A DNA stretch of 64,000 nucleotides from Rhyzopertha dominica (GCA_025024175.1 QCXZ01000053.1:13702001-13766000); one strand, 5' to 3'. Positions 34,401 through 45,760 are shown, counted from the first letter of the stretch. Program-made: numbers and translations. Notes: generated from the letters alone by a model not told the origin.

Positions 34401-35120
34401 TTGTACAGTCGGCTCTTTACAACACCTTTCAGACGTTATTATTTGGTTAATCAAATGTGGTCTAAATATTTGAAGTTATGTTTTGCACATAAACAGTGTC
34501 AGTAACTTTGTATTAGATTGCACGAAAGCAAAAGACTCAAGTTCCGATGTTCCGAACTAGCACGGTAAGAAGTACTCATCAAGACAGTTCAAAATTTACT
34601 GCACATTGTATAATATTATCATACTTCTAGATAATTTAAATATTTTGTAGGGTGGATATGCAATTCGTATTCCCCACCACTTCACTTCAGGTTATTGTGA
34701 GACCAGAAATATTCTGCGAATACAACTTGATGGTATATTTTTACGACATTCAATCAACGCTGTAAAACTATTTACCTGCCAGGCGTTTGTCGTACACATT
34801 ACAGGACTTGAAATATTTCAACCGTTGCATTGAAATTTCAGGAATAAATAAACAAAATGAAATAATAAATAACCAAGCTTACACTATATCTTTAAAGTAT
34901 TACTTTTTCATTTTTTAAATAGATTTTTGTCATTTAAAAATGTCACTGTCATCATCTGCTGTTTCATCACCATCGTTGATTATTAACGCCACCAGTCGTT
35001 CCCTATAAAAATTTATTTCTTTTATCACATAATACCAACAGTGAGACCAACCATTTGCTGTGGTTTTCGCAACTTCTTGGATCGTTTGTATGGTGCTAAT
35101 TTTGGTGCAGTATTTTGCCT

Positions 35121-35380
35121 TGCACTTGGTGAGAATGCACGAGGAAAGACCAGTAAAACTAGAGTGGGAGGCAAATGTACAAGGAAAGAAAAGAAGAAAA
35201 AGACCGCAGAAGACATGGAAAATGACAGTGGCCGAGGCCTTTGGGAAGAGAAACCTCACCTGGGACGAAGCTAGAAGAATAGCAAAGGACAGAACTAAGT
35301 GGAAGAAAATATTACAAAAGACAGTAAACGAGTGAGAGACATTGCATACCTTTACACCCTATGGGTAAAAAAGGAAACTG

Positions 35381-35442
<62 letters not shown>
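35121..35442 (+). mobile_element. RTE-like retrotransposon, strongly 5'-truncated, with 10-bp target duplication
   Basis: Only the C-terminal tail of the RT protein remains: LVRMHEERPVKLEWEANVQG, KKRRKRPQKTWKMTVAEAFG, NLTWDEARRIAKDRTKWKK, which fits the basic C-terminal region of RTE-type elements. A 3' untranslated part (ACACCCTATGGGTAAAAAAG) follows, and then a pure TA tail. TATTTTGCCT is repeated at 35111-35120 and 35443-35452, flanking the insert. It interrupts the minus-strand transposase pseudogene at that point, so it is the younger insertion. Confidence 0.82.
35383..35440 (+). repeat. (TA)29 microsatellite, the 3' tail of the RTE-like insertion
   Basis: Uninterrupted TA dinucleotides directly follow GGAAACTGAT and end at the target duplication. 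RTE-type elements often end in short microsatellites rather than poly-A. Confidence 0.88.
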
Positions 35443-35445
<3 letters not shown>

Positions 35446-36379
35446 TTTGCCTCCTTACATGACTTAAGCTCGTGTCAAATCATTTCAATTGGATTAAATA
35501 TACAGTGTTACGGAGGTAGCCGCAAAACTGTGTCCATGCTCTTTGGCCAAAAGATCAATTCTGAATTTTTTATCAAAACATATTATTCTTAGAACCTCCA
35601 AGAGTTTTGTTTGTATTACATTCCTCAAAATATAAGTAATTTTTTAAAAGAAAATCTTTGGTTTCTTCTTTATTTGAAGACATTTGGAATTGTTTCAATC
35701 TGAGCAGAATGCATTGTATTCGTATAATACAATTACTCCATTGACCGAAAGCTTTGACAGCAGTTTATTCTGAAATCAATTTTCCAAAGCTTCAGCTGTA
35801 GTTCTATCAATGGTAATCTACCTTTGCGTCTTATATTCTTAGCAGATAGAAATAATATATCTTTCATCCATCCGGTTTTAGATTCCGCATGTAGAATAAT
35901 TATTCTTTTACCATATGACACCGGTACACAATTTAAACCTGCTCAACAAAAGATCATGCGCATAACCTTGCTTTGGATAAACCCGTCAATTAGGCATTCC
36001 AAACCACGTGACCCAATATGACGGCTGTGGACAAACCACTTTTTGATAGTGCCATATCGTCTCTCTTAATTGCAGGAATCCATAGAACCCTACGCTTCTC
36101 CGACAATTCATTTTTGTCCGTGACAAATTTATGTTTTTAAAACAGCATGACCTGAATAAAACTGTACGTTATTTCTGGGACTTCGACTTCCACAGCCAAC
36201 GACAAGGCACGTAACAGGCATTTTTCTTTAAGAAACACTAATAATATCTTTAAAAAAAGAAAAAAAGAACTTCACAACTTTACAAAAACATAAAGCGTGT
36301 TCTAATGACATTATAACATATGGTTGCCCACAACTGCCATATTGGATTTTATTTGACAGTTCATTGGAATGCCCAATAC

Positions 36380-37135
36380 AATAAGCCAAAAAANTCTCAA
36401 AAATTTGCGCTGCATAGACTNGATTAGTTGTTTTGATATATTGGAAACCACACTAAAGAAGCGTACTCAAGCCTAGATCTTACTAGTGTACAATACAAAA
36501 TATGTAATTCCTTATGTTACTAACATCATCTGAATTTCTGTAAATGAATCCATAGAATCTAATATTATTTGATCCGTAAATGTAAATTTTTGGTCAAATG
36601 TTACACCTAAGTCTTTAACGATGTTAACCCTAAGTAAGGAAAAAGCTATTACATTTTGTTTTCTTGTATAAGGGGCCACACTACATTTATCAGTATTTAA
36701 AGATAGTCGATTTCTACCACACCCCTTGCTACTGCATCAATGTCTTCTCTAAACTGTATACAGTCTTCTATAATCATAATTTTACCATGCAATTTTAAGT
36801 CGTCCGCAAACAATAATTTATTACAGCGAATCACATTTACAAGATCGTTTATAAAAAGGAACAAACAGCGGACGCAAATTTGACTCTTGTGGGACTCCAG
36901 ATGTTGCCACAAAGGGCGTAGATAAAAGTTACGCTAACGAACGCACATCACTCAAATATGATGCAAATAACACTAAGAGGTTAGCAGAAAAAACATAGCA
37001 CTTCAACTTTTGTAGAAGTATAGAATGGTCCCACTGTATCGAACGCTTTGCGAAAATCCGTATAAATAACGTTTTTACAACTAACTACATCAACCACATA
37101 TCGATGTGAAATTAAGTTGCGCATGGCTGGTAAAC
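36380..37135 (-). pseudogene. Non-LTR retrotransposon reverse transcriptase remnant
   Basis: On the minus strand, LPAMRNLISHRYVVDVVSC leads into VIYTDFRKAFDTVGPFY (RT block A, catalytic first Asp). FINDLVNVIRCNKLLFADDL then carries the FADD catalytic pair at about 36795-36815, followed by EDCIQFREDIDAV. YCTLVRSRLEYASLVWFPIY at about 36430-36500 matches the C-terminal block Y..LVRS.LEYAS.VW. The blocks are in the right order but in different frames and with internal loss. No endonuclease is seen. Two N bases lie near the end. Confidence 0.8.
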
Positions 37136-38394
37136 GGAACACTGTACAGTTCCGTTGAAGGATGCATGTTAGATATACATTTCTGCTCGAATTTTTTTAA
37201 TATATCGCAAAAGACCTTAACATAAAAACAATATATCATATCATCACTGGGTGCAAACTCATTGCTGCCACGCATTACACTGAACTACAAAAAAAATAAT
37301 AAAGTAACAATCAAAGCATTGGAGTAAGATGAAACTTGTAGCGCATTGCTTTGTATTTAAAGAGAGGGACTAAAAGATCTATTTCAATAATTACATGTCC
37401 AAGCCATGGAAGGTCATCTGAGGAGGTCCAGACAGGTTTGTATTAGGTCTTTTCCCTTTTACCATCTTTGGCTTAGAAACAACAGCGGCGCATTGTTCAA
37501 TTTTATTCTGGATTGTCTCATTTACAATAGACTTCTGGAGTAAAAAAGCTGACTAGCGCAGAATTTGTATTTCCATAGTAACGTAGATATTTCAGTAAGC
37601 AGACACTACTATTCGTTTTTTAGACGCTCTTGCTGGTGTATTAGTAGTTAAACTCGTTCAAATAAAAACATTACTTTAACTTAGCTTTAGAAAACATGTA
37701 CAACAATTAGAAATCAACTGCTGTATGCGTTGTTTGTTCCGTAGTAAGGAGTTTCCCGCTAATGGTGTCCAGTTGGGCAACCTATATACACATAGTAACG
37801 CTGGAGCGTACGTAGGAAGGTGGAATCTGTTAGTGCGCTCTGAGCTGGCCAAGCCAACGCGAGTGAATTGATAACGGAGTCTGTACAGTATCGGAATTTA
37901 TTGCGGACTAGACACCACATCAAAGCCCCCTGGAATGGAGGCGAGGTTGATTGAATGAGCCCGGTTTTGATGCGTTTGTGTTTCTGTAACAAAATAAATC
38001 CACGGCAAGCTGAGATTTGATGCAACAGATACATACTGTACACGCCATTTAATAATAGTTAAGATGTTACAATCATGTAGGTACTGGCAATTATTATGTA
38101 ACAGTTTAACTGAATTGCAGGTTTGAAAAACTCTTATAAACTGTCTGTTTCATTCTCTAACGGTAGATATGTAGTTTCGACGTTTATAAAAAACCTTTTA
38201 CCGTTGAAGTTACTTTTAGTAACAGTCCGACAATATCTGCAAAATATGGCACACTCAACGACTTGTAAACAAATTAGCAAAATGGACTAGACTTCCGAGG
38301 CATATTATGGGCAGTGTTTTTCTGACAGGGTTAAAAGACCTGCGTTTTAACAACTGAACTTCTTAGATACATAGCACTTTCATTTTGTTTAAGG
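37136..38394. other. No gene seen
   Basis: AT-rich. Short minus frames at 37090-37275 and 37759-38043 have no signature. Part of 37136-37300 may be the decayed 5' side of the neighbouring RT remnant. Confidence 0.4.
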
Positions 38395-38519
38395 ATTATT
38401 TTGATAAGGACAAATTTGATTTGATTGCAGTTTCTGAGACTTGGTCAGCGGTGCGGGCATATCGGTTGATTATGTTGTGTTGGAGGGTATGGAAGTATTA
38501 AGAAATAATAGATGTGGTG
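38395..38519 (+). pseudogene. Non-LTR endonuclease, part 1 (before the DD41D insertion)
   Basis: The plus strand reads FDKDKFDLIAVSETW and, after a frameshift, VDYVVLEGMEVLRNNRCG. This corresponds to the first catalytic block of APE-type endonucleases (FD.I..SETW..., GY...RNDR..GGGV). It stops exactly at the DD41D transposon's left end and continues at 41449 with VYVRSGIKVRL, completing the GV..Y+R block. Confidence 0.72.
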
Positions 38520-39208
38520 CAGGGTGGCCCATTAGTGTGTGGACAAAATATTACGCAATTGTTATCACAATTTTTAAAATTCTGCGAGTGCTGCGTAGTA
38601 GGGACTGATTAATCTACAAAATTAAAATATTTTTACTCTTCCTCCCAACATATACGGGGGTGGTTCAATACATTATTATATTATTTTAAATGGAACACCC
38701 TGTATATTATTACATTTTTGGATTTCTTTTTTAATTTTAATGGGACTTAATATTACATATATGGGGTCTAAAATACACTGTTGTAAAGTTATTTAATTTT
38801 TTTTTCCAAAATTATGACATTTTGGAAAATTATTATATTATCAAAACCTTTATAGCTAGAGTTTTCGCATGGATGTTACTAACAAAATGCACATCACCTG
38901 TAGATATAAAGAATTAATATAAGAATAGTTAGTAGTACTAACATTTACTTCAGAAAATTGATCATATTCAATCCCAGCCAACTTGATTTTTTTTAAATAG
39001 CACCCTATTTTACTTTCACCGTAGTTCAATGCGTAAATTAATTTCCTCTTATATGATATAAAGAAGTATGTATTTATCTCTAATAGTTTTTAAGAAAATA
39101 GCATATTTTTAGGTTTAGTTTTATTTTAGTCTTCTTAATAGTATAGTAGGCTATGGCGAAAACAATGAATGCACTTTTATCAGCTTTAAACTGTCAATGT
39201 TTGCTTAG
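38520..39208 (+). repeat. Left terminal inverted repeat of the DD41D transposon
   Basis: It pairs with 40763-41446 with scattered substitutions and small indels. The innermost matching part is around GCTTTAAACTGTCAATGTTT. Confidence 0.82.
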
Positions 39209-39255
39209 TGTTATTAGTGATTTATCTACGTGTATAGTGTACCTAGTTTTTAAAA

Positions 39256-40324
39256 ATGACTCATTATTCTCAAAATGAACTAGTTGACGTGGTGTTCATC
39301 CTAGGAGAATCTGATAAAAATCCGTTATTGGCAAGTAGAGTTTACGCTACACGGTTTCCTGATAGGGAAAGAAAGCCGAGGGAAGAGACATTCAGAAAAG
39401 TTCTGAATAGGTTTTTGCAGACATGATCTGTGGTGTATAATAAGCATGATAGGGCAAAGAATTCTTTAACTGAAGAAATTTAATTTAACGTCATGGCTGC
39501 CGTCGTAGAAGACCCGCATATAAGTTGTAGGCAACTAAGCCGAAATTTGGGAATATGCCGCACTTCAGTACAGCGCATCTTGAAGAAAAATAATTTCCAT
39601 CCTTACCGGTTATAACTGCATCAAGAGTTGGACGAAGGCGATTTTTAAAGCCGGACTAACTTCTGTGCCCTAATGTTAGAAAAAAATCAATGACGATGAA
39701 GAATGTTTAAGAAATGTGCTTTTTACGGACGAATCTACGTTTCACAGAAATGGATTTGTTAATTGTCACAACTATCATTACTACTCCGATGAAAACCCGC
39801 ACCATCTACGAATGAAACATAACCAACACAGGTGGTCTATAAATGTATGGGCTGGAATTATTGGAAGCTACATAATAGGCCCATACTTTTTTGAAGGTAC
39901 CTTAAATTCCTTTCGATATAGAGATTTTCTAGAGAATGAACTGTTTGGTTTGATGGAAAATGTTCCTTTGGCTTACGCGAGGGACATGTATTTTCAACAC
40001 GACGGAGCTCCTGCCCACAATGGCCAAATAGTGACAATGTGGCTTAACAACAGATTCCCAGAAAAATGGATAGGAAGGACAGGACCAGTTCATTGACCAG
40101 CAAGGTCACCTGACCTTACACCGATTGACTTTTTTTCGTGGGGTTATATTAAAAATATTGTCTACCAAACTCCACCTACGACGGCAGAAGATATGAAAAA
40201 TAGAGTAAGGGGGGCGTTCAGGGGTATTACACCCGAAATCTTAACTAGGGTGGCGGTCTCATTTCGTAGTAGAGTTGAAATGTGTTTGCACCACAACGGT
40301 GGGCATTTTGAACATTTGTTGTAG
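39256..40324 (+). pseudogene. DD41D-type Tc1/mariner transposase, nearly full length, inactivated
   Basis: The ATG at 39256 lies 48 bases inside the left inverted repeat. The N-terminus reads MTHYSQNELVDVVFILGESD and RVYATRFPDRERKPREETF, a helix-turn-helix domain of the DUF4817 kind. RQLSRNLGICRTSVQRILKK and NNFHPYRL follow. The catalytic domain has TDESTFHRNGFVNCHNYHYY (first D), SINVWAGIIGSYIIGPYFFE, FQHDGAPAH (second D) and PARSPDLTPIDFFSWGYIK (third D). I count 41 residues between the second and third Asp. It ends GGHFEHLL-stop at 40324. Six or more in-frame stops, one replacing the W before PARSPDL, and at least one shift before 39716 make it inactive. Length fits the family, about 350 residues. 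Confidence 0.85.
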
Positions 40325-40762
40325 GTTGCCATTATATTCTTCGTTATCTTGTTTTCACATACTATTGTTACTTTGTGTTATTTTGTTACTTGTTACGTTC
40401 CTTGTATTTGCATACTATTGTTACTTTTGAGTTATTTAGTTGTGTTACGTTCCTTGCATTTTGTTGCTTTGTTGTGTTCAGATACTTTTGTTACTTTTGT
40501 GTTCTTTTGTTGTATCTTGTTTCCTGTATTTTTTTTCACCTACTCTTGTTATTTTGTTATGGGTTACGTTTATTGCACCTTGCTTTTTAACGATTTCTTT
40601 GANTTTTTAATTAAACATAATACTCATATGTGGTCTATATTTATTTGTTTTTTTTTAATTTTAAATATTATATTAATGTTAATATGACTAAAGCAGTACA
40701 AACATCATTTTCTCAAAAATGATTGAAGATGGACACATACATATGTAGTAGAACTACGGACA

Positions 40763-41446
40763 TCAAGCAGACATTAACAGTTTGAAGCTAACAAAAGCGC
40801 TTTCATTGTTTTTCCCATAGCCTACTATAAGAATGACTAAAATATAACTAAACCTAAAAATATACAATTCTCTTAAAAACTATTAAAGATAAATGGATAC
40901 TTCTTTATATCATATAAGAGGAAATTAATTTGCGCATTGAACTACGGTGAAAGTAAAATAGGGTGCTATTTAAAAAAATATCTAGTTGGCTGGGATTGAA
41001 TATGATCACATTTCTAGAGTAAATTTTTGTACTACTAACTATTCTTATATTAATCCTTTATATCTAGATGTAGTGCATTTTATTAGTAACATCCCTGCGC
41101 AAACTGCACACCTCTAGCTATAAAGGTTTTGAAAACATAATACTTTTCCAAAATGTCAAACTTTTAGAAAAAATGAAATAACTACAACAGTGTATTTTAG
41201 ACCCCATATATGTTATATTGAGTCCCATTAAAATTAAAAGAGGAATTTAAAAATGTATAATATACAGGGTTTCCATTTAAAAAAAATATAAGAATGTATT
41301 GAACCACCCCCGTATATGTTGGGGAAGAGTAAAAATATTTTTATTTTGTAGACTTAATTCCTCCCTACCACGCTGCACTCGCAGAATTTTAAAATATGTA
41401 ATAAAAATTGCGTAATATTCCGTCCACGCACTAATGGGCCACCCTG
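40763..41446 (-). repeat. Right terminal inverted repeat of the DD41D transposon
   Basis: Inverted counterpart of 38520-39208. It begins CATCAAGCAGACATTAACAG and ends GGGCCACCCTG. Confidence 0.82.
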
Positions 41447-41448
41447 TA

Positions 41449-41900
41449 TATGTGAGAAGTGGCATAAAGGTTCGTTTAATTCGTTTGAACGTACAGGTAA
41501 TATCTCTTGATACTTGGTAATTAGGATTAAATTTACTGCAAGAATTCTTCTTTTGTATACAGACCATCGTCTTTACGTAATTATGTTGAGTTTATTTTGC
41601 TGATTCTGAATGTGTATATTCCGAACTGGTTGCAAGAGGTGGTATGATTGTCTGGGTGACATTAACATTGATGTGTTGTCTAGAAGCAGTGTCTATTCTC
41701 AGCAGCATCTAGATATGCTGAGTGCGCTTAACTTGCATCTGACTAGCCTACGCAGTCACTGGTACCACATTCACCACTTTGGATCATATCATAACATAGG
41801 ATTTAAGATTTGTAAATGATGAATGTTGATCTGAATCATGGCATACTGTACTGTCGCCTATCTGCTCAGTCACCTCTCAGTCCAAGTTATACTAAATAAT
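41449..41900 (+). pseudogene. Non-LTR endonuclease, part 2 (after the DD41D insertion)
   Basis: This continues the frame broken at 38519: VYVRSGIKVRLIRLNVQ, then RPSSLRNYVEFI and CLGDINIDVLSRSSVYSQQH followed by LDMLSALNLHL. GDINIDVL is the GDFN catalytic-type block of APE endonucleases. The end of the domain (LID.I.V, SDH) is eroded. Near 41900 it meets the minus-strand RT remnant, beyond which the plus-strand element resumes at about 43075. Confidence 0.72.
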
Positions 41901-41984
41901 AATAAGAGTAAATTATCTTTAACTGTGGAATGTGTAGGACATTTTTGAGTTGTTTAAATCTAAATAATAGACATCTCATCTTTG

Positions 41985-43073
41985 TCACCAAGCCTTTCAT
42001 TTGGACATCCCATTTTTTATTTTTGTCAAGATAGATTCCTAAGTACTTTGTATAAGTTTTAGTTTTTTAAAAATGGGCTGTGTATCGTTATAGCACGTGA
42101 AAGTGATAAATTTAGTTTTAGTTACATTAAAAGATAAATAGTCTGTAGTTAAACCACGTCCTGAAACTAGCCAAGTCTCTTTCTACTGTTGCCTTCATCA
42201 CGTTCCAATCCGCTGCCCTGAATTGCCGTGTCGTCTGCGCATGTCATCACCTTCCCTGCGGTGGTTACCTTAAATAGTTCATTTAGATATATGATGAAAA
42301 GTATCGGGCCAAGAACAGTCCCCTGCGGAACACCACATTATATGCTTTTAATCTCACTCGTAAGGCCGTTCAATCTGGAACGTAGTGAACTCGCTCGCGT
42401 TCACTCAGGTAAGATGTGAACAAGTCATGGGCATTACCATGTATACCACTTTCAAACAACACATAACAAAACTCGATGGTTCACAGTGTCAAATGCTTTA
42501 GCAAGACCAATAGATACCCAAAGCCACCTCGTTGCAGTCCAGAGCAAGCTCAAATTCAGTTATTATTTGACTCATGACATCCTGTGTTGATTTTCAGGCT
42601 CTGAATCCAAACTGAGATTCAGATAGCACCTTGTGTTTTTCTAAAAACATGACTAATCTAGTTTTGATATTTTATTCAATCACTTTAGCCATGTTAGATA
42701 CAAGCGATATTAGTCTATAGTACTCTGGTTTAGTCTCATCTCCCTCGCCCTTGTATATTGGAACAATCACCGCCACCTTTAGAGCCTATGGAAAAAGTCA
42801 ATTTGCAAGAATTTTATTTATGACTATTACAACTGCTTCTGCAATAATTTGTGAAATGAATTTGAGATTTACTGTTGTTATTTCATCGAGTCCTGGTGCA
42901 GAATTATTTCGCAAATTGTTCATGAATGGGAGCACTTCTTTGTTAGTTGGATATAAAAATATCGGTTCTTGCATAACTGAGCTCTTGATTTCTTTATAGT
43001 TGGAAGGTGCTTTGATTTTGTGTGCAAAAGATTCACCCACGTTACCGAAATTTAAAAAAAAATCAATCATATG
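41985..43073 (-). pseudogene. Non-LTR reverse transcriptase on the minus strand, nested in the plus-strand element
   Basis: Reading from 43073: MIDFFLNFGNVGESFAHKIK, then IFLYPTNKEVLPFMNNLRNN, SAPGLDEI, VAVIVPIYKGEGDETKPEYY, RLISLVSNMAKVIE and LSESQFGFRA, the N-terminal RT blocks. GVPQGTVLGPILFIIYLNEL follows at about 42260-42335, and MTCADDTAIQGSG, with the catalytic ADD, at about 42220-42245. Block A (D.SKAFD) falls in a shifted stretch (ALGIYWSC). The C-terminal part, TKTKFITFTCYND, runs out near 41990. Several stops and shifts are present. It differs in sequence from the surrounding plus-strand RT. Confidence 0.82.
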
Positions 43074-43074
43074 C

Positions 43075-44790
43075 GCTTTCTTTGCGATCTTTTTAGCATT
43101 CCGTTTCATTTTATATATGATATGAATTATATTGACAACAAGATTACTTTGCTCAATGAGCATCTTCTAAATGTGTTTGATTGGAATGCTCCTTTCACAG
43201 AACTTCGTATTACAAAAAAGCCGGCACCATGGTTAACAGATAATTTACATTTCTTAATGGAACTTAGAGACAAAGCGTTAGCACCCTACAGAGTTTCTAA
43301 AGAAAATCAAAAGTGGCTCTACTACAAAACATTAAGAAACGTGGTCAATGCGGCAGCCGTCAGGGAGAAGACGGCATACTTAAAGCATCGACTTGCGCTG
43401 AGCGGGAGGCCTGGCTGTAATTTCAGGGAGCTTGGGAATATGGGCGCTGGCTTTAAACGCAGGCCTTGTAGGCTGCCTGGCCATCTTGCTCGTACTAATT
43501 AAATAAATAATTATTTTTTGGACATTCCCAGCAGAAAATTTCAGCCTGATCATGAGTTGGTGACGAAATATTTAAATAAAAGACTTGGGGAGGAAAGGAT
43601 ACAGCTTTTGTTTTTGAATGAGGATGAGGCAACTAAAATAATACATTCCATAACATCCTATGCCTGCAATTGGTCATGATACATTTCCGGAGCTTTGGAA
43701 GGCCTCTTTAGTAAATACCAAAGAAAAATCAGCCCAGAAATTTCAGAGATCTTAGGCCTATAAACATATTTCCTGTGTTGAAGAGGGTTTTGACTCCGCA
43801 CCCGATGTCGAATGCATTGCGGGCTGGGATAATACCAGAAAGTCAATCTGGGTTCAGGAGAGGCTATAGTAGTGAAACGGCATTAATGAATGTTGCAGAT
43901 TATATTGTTACTGGATTAGATCAGAATAAATTTGTATTATTGGTGCTGTTAAATTTCTCCACGACACGACCTGCTGTAGGTCATATTTGCATCATGTAGG
44001 TTTGGAGTAATTTGCTGTAACGTTGTTGGGTAGCTATCTTTGCGATAGAAGACAATTTGTGCGGATTGGCAGTGATGCATCTGGAGCCGAATTTCCTGTG
44101 TATAGTGTGCCGCAAGGGTCCATATTGGGGCCTTTGTTGTTTTAGTATTTACACGTCTGTGATTGTGGGTGGCATCAACATTGTCGGTGTCAGTTTTACG
44201 CTGATGATACCCAATTTGATTGAGTCAGTTTGATGGGCACGGTATTGATTGGACCATTCACAGGATAATAAATCATGATAAGTCTACTCTGATATTACTT
44301 GGCAAGTCATCTGGAGGTGTTTCTAGAAATCAAGTGTTGGATCGTTTGATAATTTCTATAAGTGGTGTTAAATTACGGTGTGTTGAGGATGCAAAAATTT
44401 TGGGAGTTATGTTTAATATTAATCTAAATTTCAGTTTGTACGTTAGGCATCTAATTCAGAAGGCCTTTGGGAATTTGAAATTAATTTATCACGTCAGTAA
44501 AAAAGCTTGTAAGCTGCGACTGGTTCCATGGATGGATTACGGTGACAAGACGGTACCTGCAGGCTGCTTGTATCATAAAATATAATATTGAGTAAAACAC
44601 CACCATATTTGTATAATAAAATTCGCTTTAGGTCTCATGTGCATAATATCAACATTCGTCGACACCTTTTTTTTGAAAAAGTTTTTCGTACGATACTGGC
44701 AGTGTACAACGGCATACTTAATGAATTAAAGATACTTTCTGTAGACGCATTCAAGCCTAGGCTTAAGCAATTGCTGCTGGATTTGTTGTA
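43075..44790 (+). pseudogene. Non-LTR reverse transcriptase, continuation of the plus-strand element
   Basis: It starts with the pre-RT linker: LFSIPFHFIYDMNYIDNKIT, EHLLNVFDWNAPFTELRITK, PAPWLTDNLHFLMELRDKAL. It continues YYKTLRNVVNAAAVREKTAY, then in other frames IPESQSGFRRGYSSETALMN and VADYIVTGLDQNKFVLLVLL (block A region). VPQGSILGPLLF-stop lies at about 44108 and QFYADDTQFD at 44191-44220, containing the catalytic YADD. After that, DAKILGVMFNINLNFSLYVR and the C-terminal ILSVDAFKPRLKQLLLDLL-stop at 44791. The linker follows logically from the endonuclease ending near 41900. It is broken by at least five stops or shifts. Confidence 0.82.
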
Positions 44791-44791
44791 A

Positions 44792-45539
44792 CTTGTGTGC
44801 TTTTGTTATTTTTATTATTTGTCGTTTTTTCTCTAGGGTTTCTGTCTCCATGATTATTTGACTGTAGGATATATCAAGGATTAGGGAATTAAGGAGAGAA
44901 GAGGCGTGAAGCGGCAAACGGGGTGCCTGCCGCTGCTAATTGCAACTGCTAGTAGATAGTTACTGTTTGATTTGCATATTTCTTTTTGCTCGCTTTCAGA
45001 AATGATTTATGCCATGTTGTGCAGTTCAAGTATACTGCGATTATAAGTATTGAAGGTACTAGTAAATCAATTTTTTGTGTTCCCACGGAGACAACTACGT
45101 CCACCACTATGGATTTAGCAATGAGGATGCTCACAACAGCAGGGGGCGAAACGTTGGCGAACAAGAAATCGGTCTAGTTTGCCTGCTAAAATAGCATCGT
45201 AAAGAGAATTTGCGGCAGTGATCACAGAAATATGTCTTGCAGACTGCCATTAGATTTTGGCGTTTGATATTCTTCTCTTAATTTCTGCAACTCAGCTTTT
45301 AGTAACAACATTTAAAAACAAATACTTGACGGTTTACCGAAACTCAATTATATCAAAGTTTCTTTCGGGTGTACGTATTCACAGGTTTACTGCCATTACA
45401 ATGTATTTACAGCTTAGACACTAAACATAAGTGGATTTCCAAAGAGCACAATCGGAAGTAACGGCACGTTTTCCATTTAACCTACTACCTTGTGATTTAT
45501 GAGATTCCAACAGCAAATTGAACACCCCATATATGCACA
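44792..45539. other. Probable 3' untranslated part of the retrotransposon, then unassigned
   Basis: T-rich sequence after the RT stop codon. Short frames at 44949-45177 on both strands show no motif. Confidence 0.35.
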
Positions 45540-45760
45540 ACACCCCTAGCACTGCATTAGCCCTCGTTTTTCCGGGCCGCTTTTTGCCCCCGGACGCCGG
45601 AGATGTTTATGATTTGCAAAAAGCGCGCCTGCAACCTGCTGTTATACAGTGATGAATGTGCTTTTTGCCGGAAGGGATGATAAACACGAGTAAGTGGCCG
45701 GCGGTGTAACAACTCGAGGGATTTAAACGGGAAATTGTTTGGGTGGTGAAGTGCCGGATG
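45540..45760. other. Small GC-rich island
   Basis: CpG-rich stretch (GGGCCGCTTTTTGCCCCCGG, AGTGGCCGGCGGTGTAAC) about 220 bp long with no open frame and no repeat signature. Confidence 0.4.

Larger units (their letters stand above)
34938..36110 (-). pseudogene. DDE transposase (Tc1/mariner type) split by a retrotransposon
   Basis: Read on the minus strand from about 36110: YGKRIIILHAESKTGWMKDI followed by LFLSAKNI, then (other frames) NKEETKDFLLKNYLYFEE, and LPP-stop-HCIFNPIEMI-stop-HELKS near 35460-35520. These correspond to the GKG.RLIVLHAGSKDGW, FL..N..FEE and LPPYHC.FNPIE.IW blocks of a widespread insect DDE transposase. The frame is cut at 35442 and resumes left of the insertion at 35110 as KYCTKISTIQTIQEVAKTT, NGWSHCWYYVIKE and LIINDGDETADDDSDIFK-stop at about 34938, the usual acidic C-terminus. 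It carries many stops and shifts. The 5' third is unclear. Confidence 0.75.
38520..41446 (+). mobile_element. DD41D-type Tc1/mariner transposon with about 690-bp inverted repeats
   Basis: The left end CAGGGTGGCCCATTAGTG and the right end CACTAATGGGCCACCCTG are inverted copies. Similarity continues inward for about 690 bases on each side (38520-39208 and 40763-41446), through AACATATACGGGGGTGGTTC and up to the GTAGGCTATG region. The right flank is TA (41447-41448); the left flanking dinucleotide is TG, probably a mutated TA. The 2.9-kb body contains one transposase frame. Very long inverted repeats distinguish it from the neighbouring 1.2-kb element at 25983. It is inserted in a non-LTR endonuclease reading frame. 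Confidence 0.88.

Noticed and set aside
35025..35274. Three open frames on both strands near the RTE-like insertion
   Set aside because: They are shadows. The supported readings are the plus-strand RT tail (from 35121) and the minus-strand transposase C-terminus (35110 to 34938).
40349..40687. 112-codon hydrophobic plus-strand frame after the transposase
   Set aside because: It is low-complexity T-rich sequence between the transposase stop and the right TIR, with repetitive TTGTTAC-type words and no domain.
42751..42999. 82-codon plus-strand frame
   Set aside because: It is antisense to the minus-strand reverse transcriptase N-terminal blocks, which are clearly recognisable.
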